Part shown: piece after piece, positions 53,284 to 61,291 of the stretch
Layout: each line of letters begins with the position of its first letter
How positions within the stretch are numbered: position 1 is the first letter of the stretch
Assembly: GCA_965368185.1 (NCBI GenBank)
Contig: CBDULZ010000013.1
Location: 1 to 64,000 of the forward strand
Source: Kriegella sp965368185
GTDB lineage: Bacteria; Bacteroidota; Bacteroidia; Flavobacteriales; Flavobacteriaceae
Direction: 5' to 3'
DNA: 64,000 nucleotides
Translations under genes and position numbers: made by a program
Notes under the pieces: model-generated
Told to the model about the DNA's origin: nothing
Database searches by the model: none
Seen by the model: the letters and a program-made list of their open reading frames with translations, nothing else

Positions 53284-55131
53284 ATGTCCGAAACAGAAGC
53301 AGACCTTCCGGCATTTTTGACCAAAGTTAAATTCTTTTCCGAGGTATCGAAGACCTCATTGGCTAACCTTAGCCAATACATAGAAATAGATACCTTTTAT
53401 AAGAATGACCCCATTATCAATAAAGGCGACATAGGAGATGCCATGTATGCAATTCTCGAGGGTAAGGTCAAAGTGCATGAGGACCAACACGATTTCGGAC
53501 AATTAATTCAAGGCGATTGTTTTGGTGAATATGCGCTTATCGATGATCAGACGCGATCGGCATCTGTAACAGCGATTACAGAAACCAAAGTTGCCAAGAT
53601 AGGTCGAGAGCATTTCCTTGATTTAATGAAAAAAGATAAGGGGTTTGCCCAAGGTGTATTGTCCGTTATGATAAAGCGCCATCGGCAATTGGATAGCACT
53701 CAAGAAAAATTGGCAAATTCTAAAAAGCAATTGGAACTGGCCAATGGGAAAATGAGCGGACTTATCAATGGCGCAATGGACGCTATTATTATGTTCGATT
53801 CAAAATTCAGGATTATTTTGACGAACCCTTCGGCAAACATGGTGCTGGAAAACGATGATGTACTTCAGCGCAATATTCTTTTCTTCTTTGATGACGCGAG
53901 TGCCGATTTAATTGAGTCATTAGTAAAATCAGGCTTGCAAGGTGATACAAAGGCAATCAACAATTATTTGCCAAACATTGTCAAAGTGATAGGTTCAAAT
54001 GAAACGGAAGTTTTGAACGAAGGCACCATAAGTCGATATGGTGAGGGAGATGAAACATTCTATACATTAATTCTAAGAAACATAGAAGAACGTCTTGACG
54101 CTCAGGAAACCATAAGTAAACTTACCACTCAGACGAAATATTTAGCAGATGAAATAAAAGAACTCACAACGGAATATGGCATTACTGCCAATGATGAGAG
54201 TATGCTAGAGGTTTTGAAACTTATAGAACAAGTTGCCAAAACAGATGCCAGTGTACTGATTATTGGAGAAACAGGTACGGGTAAGGAGTTGGTTGCGAGA
54301 GCCATTCATTCCGCAAGTGCAAGAAATGATAAACCGCTAATACGAATCAACTGCGGGGCCATTCCCGCCAACTTAATTGAAAGTGAATTGTTTGGGCACG
54401 AGAAAGGTGCTTTTACGGGAGCCACAGCAAGTCGAAAAGGACGATTTTCATTAGCCGACAAAGGAACTATTTTTTTGGATGAAATAGGGGAGATGCCCTT
54501 GGAATTGCAACCTAAATTATTGCGAATTATTCAGGAGGGGGAATTCGATCCGATCGGAAGTTCGGAAACCATCAAGGTCGATGTGAGAATCATTGCCGCT
54601 ACACATAGGGATTTGTTAAGTTTTTCTAAGGAAGGCAAGTTTAGGGAAGATTTATATTATCGTTTGAATGTTTTTCCAATTATGATTCCTCCATTAAGGG
54701 ATAGAGGCGATGATATTCATTTGATAGCCCAAGAAATTATAAACCAGTTCTCTAAAAAGCTGAATAGAAAGATGCGTCCGCTTGCCGAACAAGACAAAGT
54801 ATTATTATCTCGGTATCAATGGCCGGGTAATGTTCGGGAACTTCAAAACATCATCGAACGCGCTGTCATTATCACGCATGACGGAACAATTTCTTGGGAG
54901 ACTTTAATTCCCAAATCCCCAAGTGATGCTCCAACACAGAACGAATCAATAGAAGGAAGGATTTATTCCTCAGAAGAAATGATAAAACTGGAAAAAGAGA
55001 ATATTCTGAGGGCATTAAAAAAGACCCGTTGGAAAATTTCGGGAAAAAATGGAGCCGCTGCAATTCTGCAATTAAAACCAACCACCCTTACTTCCAAAAT
55101 AAAGGCGCTCAACATACAGCGTCCGATATAA
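53284..55131 (+). CDS. Sigma-54 activator with cyclic-nucleotide sensor domain
   Basis: A 615-residue enhancer-binding protein. An N-terminal cyclic-nucleotide-binding domain (about 10-130) has FGEYALIDDQTRSASVTA with Arg91 in the position that binds the ligand phosphate. A PAS-like domain follows (about 155-275), with MDAIIMFDSKFRIILTNPSA, then a short coiled linker and the AAA+ domain (about 300-540) with GETGTGKE, the sigma-54 loop GAFTGA and LDEIGEM. A FIS-type helix-turn-helix ends the protein (GAAAILQLKPTTLTSKIKAL). CNMP domains are rare in this family; receivers are usual. The repeats and -24/-12 promoter just after the stop suggest its own target. Confidence 0.95.
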   Translation: MSETEADLPAFLTKVKFFSEVSKTSLANLSQYIEIDTFYKNDPIINKGDIGDAMYAILEGKVKVHEDQHDFGQLIQGDCFGEYALIDDQTRSASVTAITETKVAKIGREHFLDLMKKDKGFAQGVLSVMIKRHRQLDSTQEKLANSKKQLELANGKMSGLINGAMDAIIMFDSKFRIILTNPSANMVLENDDVLQRNILFFFDDASADLIESLVKSGLQGDTKAINNYLPNIVKVIGSNETEVLNEGTISRYGEGDETFYTLILRNIEERLDAQETISKLTTQTKYLADEIKELTTEYGITANDESMLEVLKLIEQVAKTDASVLIIGETGTGKELVARAIHSASARNDKPLIRINCGAIPANLIESELFGHEKGAFTGATASRKGRFSLADKGTIFLDEIGEMPLELQPKLLRIIQEGEFDPIGSSETIKVDVRIIAATHRDLLSFSKEGKFREDLYYRLNVFPIMIPPLRDRGDDIHLIAQEIINQFSKKLNRKMRPLAEQDKVLLSRYQWPGNVRELQNIIERAVIITHDGTISWETLIPKSPSDAPTQNESIEGRIYSSEEMIKLEKENILRALKKTRWKISGKNGAAAILQLKPTTLTSKIKALNIQRPI

Positions 55132-55187
55132 TTTCACGAATTTTCGTTAGTGGGAACCACGAAATTTCATTAAACCACGAAATTTCG
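55132..55187. promoter_or_regulatory. Repeated CACGAAATTTC boxes (candidate activator sites)
   Basis: ACCACGAAATTTC occurs twice (55156-55168 and 55174-55186, 18 bases apart), the second ending in the palindrome CGAAATTTCG. A related TTTCACGAATTTTCG stands just upstream. They lie about 60-115 bases before the -24/-12 promoter, where sigma-54 activators bind. The binding protein, perhaps the adjacent one, is inferred. Confidence 0.6.
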
Positions 55188-55245
55188 CAATAATTGTATT
55201 ATTAAAAAATTATTTAAATAGCTGTTATTCAATATTTTATATAGA

Positions 55246-55263
55246 TTGGCACGGCAAGTGCAT
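55246..55263 (+). promoter_or_regulatory. Sigma-54 (-24/-12) promoter
   Basis: TGGCACG, four bases, GTGCA: GG at 55248-55249 and GC at 55260-55261 are exactly 10 bases apart, the required spacing, and only the first base of the -12 box differs from the TTGCA consensus. The small ORF at 55308 lies about 45 bases downstream. Confidence 0.72.
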
Positions 55264-55307
55264 TCAATGTTGCAACAAAAATAATTAATCATATTAATTC
55301 AAATAAG

Positions 55308-55433
55308 ATGAAAGCAACAGTTAACAATCAAAACAGGTTAAATGAGATGTCGGTGCGATATCATTATGAAATTGCACAAACTACCGAGGCGACTAAGCGA
55401 TTTCTCTGGAACAGTAGACGGAGATACAGGTAG
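55308..55433 (+). CDS. Small ORF behind the sigma-54 promoter
   Basis: A 41-codon ORF reading MKATVNNQNRLNEMSVRYHY at the start and ending in WNSRRRYR. It begins about 35 bases after the predicted transcription start. The protein is basic and resembles nothing I know. It might be a complete small protein or the N-terminal stump of a gene that was deleted, because the following 270 bases hold no clear continuation. A longer frame at 55342-55611 overlaps it but starts within it and lacks family features. Confidence 0.4.
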   Translation: MKATVNNQNRLNEMSVRYHYEIAQTTEATKRFLWNSRRRYR

Positions 55434-55703
55434 ATTCCCTACGACTAGTTTGGCATGTTGGCGGAATTTTGATTCTATCAAGATTTCGCTCTTTTTTTAT
55501 GCCATACAACAGATTCAACCGCACTGGATGGTACCAGTAATTGGTTACGCTAATTTTTGTAGTCAAGGTAGTACTCATTCGCCCCTACTTTTTACTTTCC
55601 TGCTGTTCTGACAGAAAAATAATGGCTGTAAATAGACGTATTTAGATTCTTAGTAAAGACGGTCAATCGCATATGCATTGGTTAGCAGAATGGTAAGTAG
55701 TTT
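55434..55703. other. Region after the small ORF, no clear gene
   Basis: 270 bases to the converging lipoprotein gene. A frame of 89 codons (55342-55611) crosses it with stretches such as RRLSDFSGTVDGDTG, but composition and lack of start context make it doubtful. No hairpin seen. Confidence 0.3.
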
Positions 55704-56327
55704 TTATTTCCTTACTTGGTCAGGTTTTTTCACTTCAATGGTTACAAAGCCTACTAACTTAGCTTCTTTTGTCTTCTTTAAGTCCGCAATAAAATGTTGG
55801 TCACTTCCTTTAATAAATCTATTTCCCATATAATCGGTGTATTGCTTAAAATGTATGTCGTAAGCTTCGGGTTTTGCTCCGAACACCGTCGTATGAATAT
55901 GTCGATTGTCATCAGAACTTCCATAACTTCCGGGTAAAATGGTTTCGATGTAAATCTGCCCCATATCGGTAGTCATCGATTGTCCGTTTAATCTTGCCGT
56001 GGATTCGTCATTTGGGTCGGTCAGCTCATAATTTCCATTTGTGGAAGTGTGATAAAAATGCACCAATTGGTTTGAAAGCTTGATTTTACTTTCCTTATCG
56101 ATAAACGTCAAGCAGAGTAAAAGTTCTTCTCCAGGTTCATTTTTGGTCGTAATTTTCAAAATATTTTTGTTTGGTAAATTTTGAAATTTACGAAGTGTGG
56201 TATTTTCCTTTTCAGAAGCTTCAGCAATAGTTCTATCTATTGAGCAACTGAATGAAACAAGAAAAAACAACAATAAAAAAAGTTTGTTGATTCCCAAAGG
56301 TTTTGACTGCAATGCGTTCTTGATCAT
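55704..56327 (-). CDS. Intradiol-dioxygenase-like lipoprotein
   Basis: A 207-residue exported protein. Lipobox LVSFSC at about residue 28 follows a hydrophobic stretch. The domain resembles the beta-sandwich of intradiol ring-cleavage dioxygenases: LVHFYHTSTNGNYELTDPND, then TDMGQIYIETILPGSYGSSD and NRHIHTTVFG, where Tyr and His residues would bind iron. It is small, and true aromatic-ring cleavage is not supported by the neighbours. Such secreted relatives of unknown substrate are known in Bacteroidetes. Confidence 0.75.
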   Translation of the reverse strand: MIKNALQSKPLGINKLFLLLFFLVSFSCSIDRTIAEASEKENTTLRKFQNLPNKNILKITTKNEPGEELLLCLTFIDKESKIKLSNQLVHFYHTSTNGNYELTDPNDESTARLNGQSMTTDMGQIYIETILPGSYGSSDDNRHIHTTVFGAKPEAYDIHFKQYTDYMGNRFIKGSDQHFIADLKKTKEAKLVGFVTIEVKKPDQVRK

Positions 56328-56506
56328 TACTTGTCGGAGTTAGTTTATAGAAATAGTTTTCAAGAATGCCAAGTACGCTGCCCTTATCCGAGAATAAAAT
56401 TAGTGCCTTCTTTTTCCGACCTATCCATACCTAGTTAGCGGTCTTTATAAATAAAAACAAACCTTCCCGAAAGCCTTTTTTCGCTGTTAACCGTGTTTTT
56501 AATTGC

Positions 56507-57088
56507 CTACTTATCGTTTAATCCAATTCCATTAAGAATTTTCTCCGTACATTTTTCAATCCTTGATATGCGGGTTTTAGCTTGTTTGGCTTGTGAAAAA
56601 TAGAGGAGATAACCTCTTTGTCGGCCGGGTGTCAAATTGTAAAATGCAGATTTTAAATCGGTATTGTCATCTAACGCCTTTTTAAATTCGTCGGACATTT
56701 TAAATTCGGAAGTCTTTTTCATTTTTACTTCCAATCCCGCTTTTTCTACCTCAATTGCTTCAAAAACATAGGCTTTTATCACTTTTTCTAAATCAATTAT
56801 TTCCTGTAAATTGGTAAACCGAAGTTGTCGAGCGGATTGAACGTTTTCCGTTTGTTGAATTAAAATATTATCGGTGTCTTTCAACAAGACGCCCTTGTGA
56901 AAAAGAAGTGCGCAATATTCTTTAAATCCGTGAATTAAAACGATATTGTGCTTCTGAAATGTATAGCACGGCACACCCCATTTCAACTCTTCCAGTAGTC
57001 CACAGTCAAGAATTACCGATCTAAGTTTTTTATATTCCATCTGCCACTTTGTTGCCTTGTTAAAGAACCAATCTACTTTCTGATTCAT
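56507..57088 (-). CDS. YdeI/OmpD-associated family protein
   Basis: A 193-residue protein with the DUF1801-like domain followed by the YdeI-type C-terminal region. Seen are LEELKWGVPCYTFQKHNIVLIHGFKEYCALLFHKG split through residues 30-70 and, near the end, LTPGRQRGYLLYFSQAKQ with RISRIEKCTEKIL. It overlaps the DNA-alkylation-repair-like gene by 4 bases and is co-transcribed with it. Function unknown; the pairing suggests general stress. Confidence 0.88.
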   Translation of the reverse strand: MNQKVDWFFNKATKWQMEYKKLRSVILDCGLLEELKWGVPCYTFQKHNIVLIHGFKEYCALLFHKGVLLKDTDNILIQQTENVQSARQLRFTNLQEIIDLEKVIKAYVFEAIEVEKAGLEVKMKKTSEFKMSDEFKKALDDNTDLKSAFYNLTPGRQRGYLLYFSQAKQAKTRISRIEKCTEKILNGIGLNDK

Positions 57089-57771
57089 TTTGTCTTTTTT
57101 ATATAATTCGTATTCGCTGACTTTTGCTCCTTTAAATTTAAGTAATGTTCCCTTGTTTCAGTGTCTAATTTCTCAATTGCGTACCGAAGGGTTATTCTTG
57201 GCATTTTGGCGGCGTGCTCGTTTAGGAAATTCTTTAGTTTTTCTCCATTTCGCTTTCCTGCTTCCCTAACCCAGCTACCTACAGCCTTTTGGACATCTTT
57301 GTCTGTGTCATATACAAGAATTTCAGCAATGTTGAACGTGTCGTGTATTTCATCTTTTCGAATAAAATAGTATGTGCTTACAATTGCCGTTCTTCGTTCC
57401 ATTGGGTTGTTAGACATTGCTAAATCGTATAATGTACTTCTGTCCTTGCCGTACAAATATCCTCCGACTACATAAGGTGCCGCCCTATCTACCAGACCCC
57501 AATCATCAATCCATTTATGATTATCAATATAAGCGCTGTATATAGCTTTCCTTTCTTTTGTAGAAGTTTTTTTATTTCGAGCTTTCCAATCTAAAATTGA
57601 CACGGCACCAAGTCGGTGATCGTGATTTTCATCTTTTAGCAATTTTATAACCTCATCTACTGGAATATGCTGAAATTCTTTTGCTAAAGAAAATAGCTCC
57701 CTTTTGGGAATTTCGCCTGGATAATCATGTCCAATTATTTTTAAGGAGGCAATAAATTCTTTGGCGGTCAT
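57085..57771 (-). CDS. DNA alkylation repair protein-like (AlkD/HEAT fold)
   Basis: A 228-residue helical-repeat protein like AlkD-type DNA glycosylases. The repeats show LAKEFQHIPVDEVIKLLKDE, HRLGAVSILDWKAR, DDWGLVDRAAPYVVGGYL and a basic segment with VRYAIEKL-type end (RITLRYAIEKLDTE). AlkD removes bulky or cationic lesions without base flipping. The aromatic Trp and Asp positions typical of the DNA-binding cleft seem present (WGLVDRA), but catalysis is not proven. First gene of the pair with YdeI. Confidence 0.85.
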   Translation of the reverse strand: MTAKEFIASLKIIGHDYPGEIPKRELFSLAKEFQHIPVDEVIKLLKDENHDHRLGAVSILDWKARNKKTSTKERKAIYSAYIDNHKWIDDWGLVDRAAPYVVGGYLYGKDRSTLYDLAMSNNPMERRTAIVSTYYFIRKDEIHDTFNIAEILVYDTDKDVQKAVGSWVREAGKRNGEKLKNFLNEHAAKMPRITLRYAIEKLDTETREHYLNLKEQKSANTNYIKKTK

Positions 57772-57833
57772 TTAATATGTTTTTATCGGTTATGCTTTCT
57801 TTGGCATTCCATTTTCACTTTTTTCATTGAAAT

Positions 57834-57859
57834 CACGGAAAACACGGAAAACACGGGCA
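57834..57859. repeat. Short tandem repeat CACGGAAAA
   Basis: The 9-base unit CACGGAAAA occurs twice in direct sequence, followed by a partial third copy CACGGGCA, in the divergent region of the alkylation-repair and FAH genes. It could be a regulator site or slippage product. Confidence 0.6.
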
Positions 57860-57953
57860 GGGACAAATTTTGTTCTTTTTCCGTCTTGTTTGAATTCCGC
57901 TACTCCAATAAAAATACTATTTTTAAGTCTATTCAATTTAATACATTTTAGCA

Positions 57954-58568
57954 ATGAAAATATTGGCAATTGGCAAAAATTATGTTAATGACAAATCAGA
58001 ATTAGACGACATAGCGAAAGGTTTTCAGACGATTTTCTCTAAACAATGGTCAAGTTTGGTAACCAATAATAACGATGTGGTTTATCCTAGTTTTACTTCA
58101 AATCTTTTATATGAAGTTGAGTTGGTAATTAAAATTGGGAAACCCGGTAAAGACATTACATATGCCGAAGCACCTTCATACATTTCTGAAATTGGAATCG
58201 GTATTGATTATACGGCAAAAGATGTTTTAAATCAAGTGCGGGAAAGCAAGGGCCCCTGGGATTTGGCAAAGGGATTTGATGGAGCTGCCCCTGTTTCTGC
58301 GTTTTTACCTGTCTCTAATTTTAGGGACTTTAATGACATTAACTTTAGTTTGATCATTAACGGTGAACAAAAACAATTAGGAAACACCGACTTTATGATT
58401 TATAATTTTGCTGACATCATCGCATTTACCTCGCAATTTATGACTTTGGAATCAGGGGATTTAATCTTTACCGGTACACCGGCAAAAGGTGCTGGTGAAA
58501 GTTTTAAAGGCGATCATTTACAGGCTTATATCGAAGAGGAACTTCTTTTAGATTTTAAGGTTGTTTAA
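57954..58568 (+). CDS. Fumarylacetoacetate hydrolase-family protein
   Basis: A 204-residue metalloenzyme of the FAH family. Metal ligands appear as Glu54 and Glu56 in YEVELVIKIGK and Asp85 in GIGIDYTAKD, with the active-site Lys in WDLAKGFDGAAP. The ending GDLIFTGTPAKGAGESF is typical. The short size fits acylpyruvase or 2-oxo-acid decarboxylase-like members (FAHD1 type). The context is not catabolic, so oxaloacetate or acylpyruvate is a guess. Confidence 0.92.
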   Translation: MKILAIGKNYVNDKSELDDIAKGFQTIFSKQWSSLVTNNNDVVYPSFTSNLLYEVELVIKIGKPGKDITYAEAPSYISEIGIGIDYTAKDVLNQVRESKGPWDLAKGFDGAAPVSAFLPVSNFRDFNDINFSLIINGEQKQLGNTDFMIYNFADIIAFTSQFMTLESGDLIFTGTPAKGAGESFKGDHLQAYIEEELLLDFKVV

Positions 58569-58641
58569 TACTTGAAATATTTTCTCGTCATTATCGGAAG
58601 TAATGATTCTTTGAAGTCCTTTCGTTTCTAGTTATTATTAT

Positions 58642-58971
58642 TTAACACTCCGATTCGGTAGCTCCAAAGTACTGCAACGCGACCTCGAAATCTTTTATGG
58701 AGAAATTCAGACCCTTTTCAATAGCCTTGGCGTCAATAGGACATATTTCACTTAAAAACCTATATTTCCAAAGTTTTTCCCTAACTACCTTCGAACTCTC
58801 ATAGTTGGAAAGGAACTAATTTACCGTGGCGAAAGAAATAAGGGAGACCACCATAGTAAGTTTTTCTTTTTCTTCTAAGGTTGCAATTTTAGCTATTGGT
58901 TCATAAAAGGGCTCTCTTCTGCCCAAGAGGTCTAACATCACATGGGTCTCAATAAAAATCCTTTCACTCAT
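58642..58971 (-). pseudogene. Decayed PIN-domain (VapC-like) toxin gene
   Basis: Reading from ATG at 58971 gives MSERIFIETHVMLDLLGRR, the N-terminus of PIN toxins (usual form FIDTNVILDLL), but with Glu where the first catalytic Asp should be. An in-frame TAG interrupts after FATVN, then FLSNYESSKVVREKLWKY and KDFEVALQYFGATES continue the domain before an early stop, so the last acidic residues and C-terminus are lost. Three lesions make it inactive. It starts inside the antitoxin stop. Confidence 0.8.
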
Positions 58972-59214
58972 TTGTATTGTCCATTAGATAATGAGAATAC
59001 TCTTTTTTGTAATCCAAATCAGCAGATATTTTCGTTCCGGTAGCCATAGGTTTAACAAAAGGTGAGATTTCAAGTTTGTTGCCAACATTCTCAGATGTGA
59101 TAGATTGAAGATAGGATTACACAATCCTCGATAAACGCATTTTTTATTGGAAGCATGGACTTTCGCTTTCTCAATAATTTCTTGATTTGGATTTAATGGC
59201 AACTTTATGTTCAT
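58964..59214 (-). pseudogene. Decayed antitoxin gene partner of the PIN toxin
   Basis: The start MNIKLPLNPNQEIIEKAKVH matches the N-terminus of DUF6364-type antitoxins. After about residue 26 the frame is lost; a second frame carries the expected C-terminal part (NKLEISPFVKPMATGTKIS and DLDYKKEYSHYL) ending in a TGA that overlaps the toxin ATG. So at least one frameshift separates N- and C-terminal halves. Confidence 0.75.
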
Positions 59215-59500
59215 CTGACAAATTTTTATTCGTACATAGATAACAAATCAATCCGTATATTGCCGTTTAAGTGATTTTTTGACATGGCTCCATACAATTA
59301 CGTAATGGTATGTGTTCGAAAAGTGGCATATAGAAGAGGCTAACTTTTTGTTCTATCGGCTAATGCGGAATGCTGTCTTAGCTAATAAAGACAAATCTGT
59401 TGGCATTTCGGTTTTTCTACCTTAAGCACAACGTCTCCTGTATGGGGTTGTAGCATCGCGAAAAGTACAATGCACTATTTACAATGTTGTACTAGCTTCT

Positions 59501-60463
59501 TCATATATTAATTATAACATTTCCCGTTTTCTGTCCTTCCATCACATATTCATACGCTGTAGCGATATCTTTTAAAGTATATTCCCGGTCAATTACCGGT
59601 TTAAAATTTCCTTTCTCTAAATTTAGTGTAATAAAAGGTATCGTTTTCTGCTTATTATAGGGTATTGGAAAGATTACTTTTTTGTTAAAAATTGGAGCCA
59701 AAATCGAATAAAGTAGATTTTGGGCATACGGTCCTAACTCCGACGATATGTAAATACCATTTTCTTTTAATAAAGGTTTACATTTTCCAAATGTACTTTT
59801 ACCAACCGCATCAAATATAAAGTCGTATTTATCGCTGTCAGTTGTAAAATCTTCTTTGGTGTAATTATAGATTTTGTCGGCACCTAAAGATTGTATTAAC
59901 GCGATGTTTTTCGTATTGCAAGTAGCGGTTATTTTTACGTCATATTGTCTTACAAATTGTAGTAGGGCAGAACCGATGCCACCGGTTGCTCCATTTATAA
60001 GGATTCTTTGACCAGATTGGATATTTGTTTTATGAATAAACGTGTAAGCATAATGTGCTCCTTCCAGACTTGCAGCTGCTTGTTTGAAATCTATATTTTT
60101 TGGAATATGGAATAAATTTCTTTCTGTTGTTGTAATATATTCTGCATGCGATTCTGAACCAGTATCGGTAAACCCAAATACTTTGTCACCGATTTCAAAT
60201 GATTTAACATTTTCGCCTTTTGATGTTATTTCACCTGCAAAATCTGTCCCCAATACTATTTTTCTTGGTTTAAATACTCCCAGGACAAATCTCATTATAA
60301 AAGGTTTGGCTGTTAAATTTGCGCAATCTGTCCTATTGACCGTAGTGGCAATAACCGAAACTAAAACCTCATCTTCCTTTGGAATTGGTTTTTCAATGGA
60401 TTCAATTTTTATCTGATTGGGTGTACAATATTTCCTGCGAATCGCAGCCATTATTTTTGGCAT
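59501..60463 (-). CDS. NAD(P)-dependent alcohol dehydrogenase/quinone oxidoreductase-like (MDR)
   Basis: A 320-residue zinc-independent medium-chain dehydrogenase-like protein. NADP-binding motif LINGATGGIGSALLQFVRQY (near 155), the N-terminal catalytic-domain marks ATTVNRTDCANLT and LGTDFAGEITSKG, and the closing EYTLKDIATAYEYVMEGQ fit the family. Zinc-structural cysteines are not obvious, so a quinone- or enal-reductase is likely. It lies at the edge of a degraded zone with toxin-antitoxin and transposase remnants. Confidence 0.9.
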   Translation of the reverse strand: MPKIMAAIRRKYCTPNQIKIESIEKPIPKEDEVLVSVIATTVNRTDCANLTAKPFIMRFVLGVFKPRKIVLGTDFAGEITSKGENVKSFEIGDKVFGFTDTGSESHAEYITTTERNLFHIPKNIDFKQAAASLEGAHYAYTFIHKTNIQSGQRILINGATGGIGSALLQFVRQYDVKITATCNTKNIALIQSLGADKIYNYTKEDFTTDSDKYDFIFDAVGKSTFGKCKPLLKENGIYISSELGPYAQNLLYSILAPIFNKKVIFPIPYNKQKTIPFITLNLEKGNFKPVIDREYTLKDIATAYEYVMEGQKTGNVIINI

Positions 60464-60476
60464 TTGTTTCTTCTTT

Positions 60477-60643
60477 TTAAATATCTGGTTCCTTACGATT
60501 TGCCTTTTTCAAAGCAATATAACCTCCAATAGCTCCAGCAGCAATTTTTGCCTGATGCTCAAGCCAATACTGAAGACCCATAGATACATCTTTATTTTCC
60601 CCGAGGCTTGCCTCGTTTATTCTTGCTATTTTGTGAAATCGAT
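60477..60643 (-). pseudogene. Gene fragment upstream of the MDR gene
   Basis: A minus-strand stretch without an intact start reads FHKIARINEASLGENKD and MGLQYWLEHQAKIAAGAIGG up to a stop at 60477. It looks like the 3' end of a gene whose 5' part is missing at the transposase remnant. An in-frame ATG at 60581 would allow a 34-residue peptide. No family is recognised. Confidence 0.45.
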
Positions 60644-60656
60644 GTTACAAAATAGC

Positions 60657-61098
60657 AAATTTATATATAAGCGTCATAAAGTAACGGTGCTTCTGTACCA
60701 TTGGTCAGTAGTGCAAAATATCGTAGGGAGGTGATTACCGATCCGGTCGACAAGGCTTTGAACGAGACGTGCGGGGAAATTGAAAGAAGATGAAATGTTA
60801 AGTTTTTGTAGGTCGGCGCCCACAAGAATCACTTTCATTTCTTGATTCAAAGCGTTCCCTCGTACGGCGTAAGAAAGATTGTCACGATGGTGAAGAGTAT
60901 CATGGCCCTCGAAGTTCTCAAACGATGTTCCGGATTGAAAAGGCAACTCTGGGGCGGGGAGTTTTGGGTCAAGGCTACTTTGTGAACACGGTCGGTCAGC
61001 AGGGAACGGAGAAATTCATTGCCAAACATGTCAAAGAAAAGGAAATAGAAAAGGAATACAAAACGTTGAAAAAATATTATCAATTGAAATTATTTTAA
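60657..61098 (+). mobile_element. Decayed IS200/IS605-family transposase gene (tnpA remnant)
   Basis: Plus-strand frames carry IYKRHKVTVLLYH, RREVITDPVDKALNETCGEI, FHFLIQSVPSYGVRKIVTM, RQLWGGEFW and GYFVNTVGQQGTEKFIAKHV in the right order for a Y1 HUH transposase. Stops at 60791 and 60809 and frameshifts near 60714 and 60968 break it. The HUH motif is degraded to HFHF, the second His being kept, and the Tyr region near the end is partly readable. Only tnpA is seen, with no tnpB or clear element ends. Confidence 0.82.
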
Positions 61099-61291
61099 TG
61101 CCTCATGGGCTTGCCCCGAGAATTATTTACTTGCGCAGATTGGAACTTTTTTAGTGCGTAAATTTAGTAACGCAGACAAGCTCAAAAGTCCTTTGACATA
61201 ACTGCTGATTTTAAGTGAAATTTTGTTTGTTCTAGTAATGTTACTTGGCTTACTAATAGTATTCTCCCCCGTTTAACACATAAATGATGCG

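Noticed and set aside
55342..55611. 89-codon ORF downstream of the sigma-54 promoter
   Set aside because: Starts inside the 41-codon ORF, composition unlike neighbours, no motif; considered unlikely.
59215..59500. Possible gene between the dead antitoxin and the MDR gene
   Set aside because: No frame with a credible start and composition; degraded sequence without recognisable protein.
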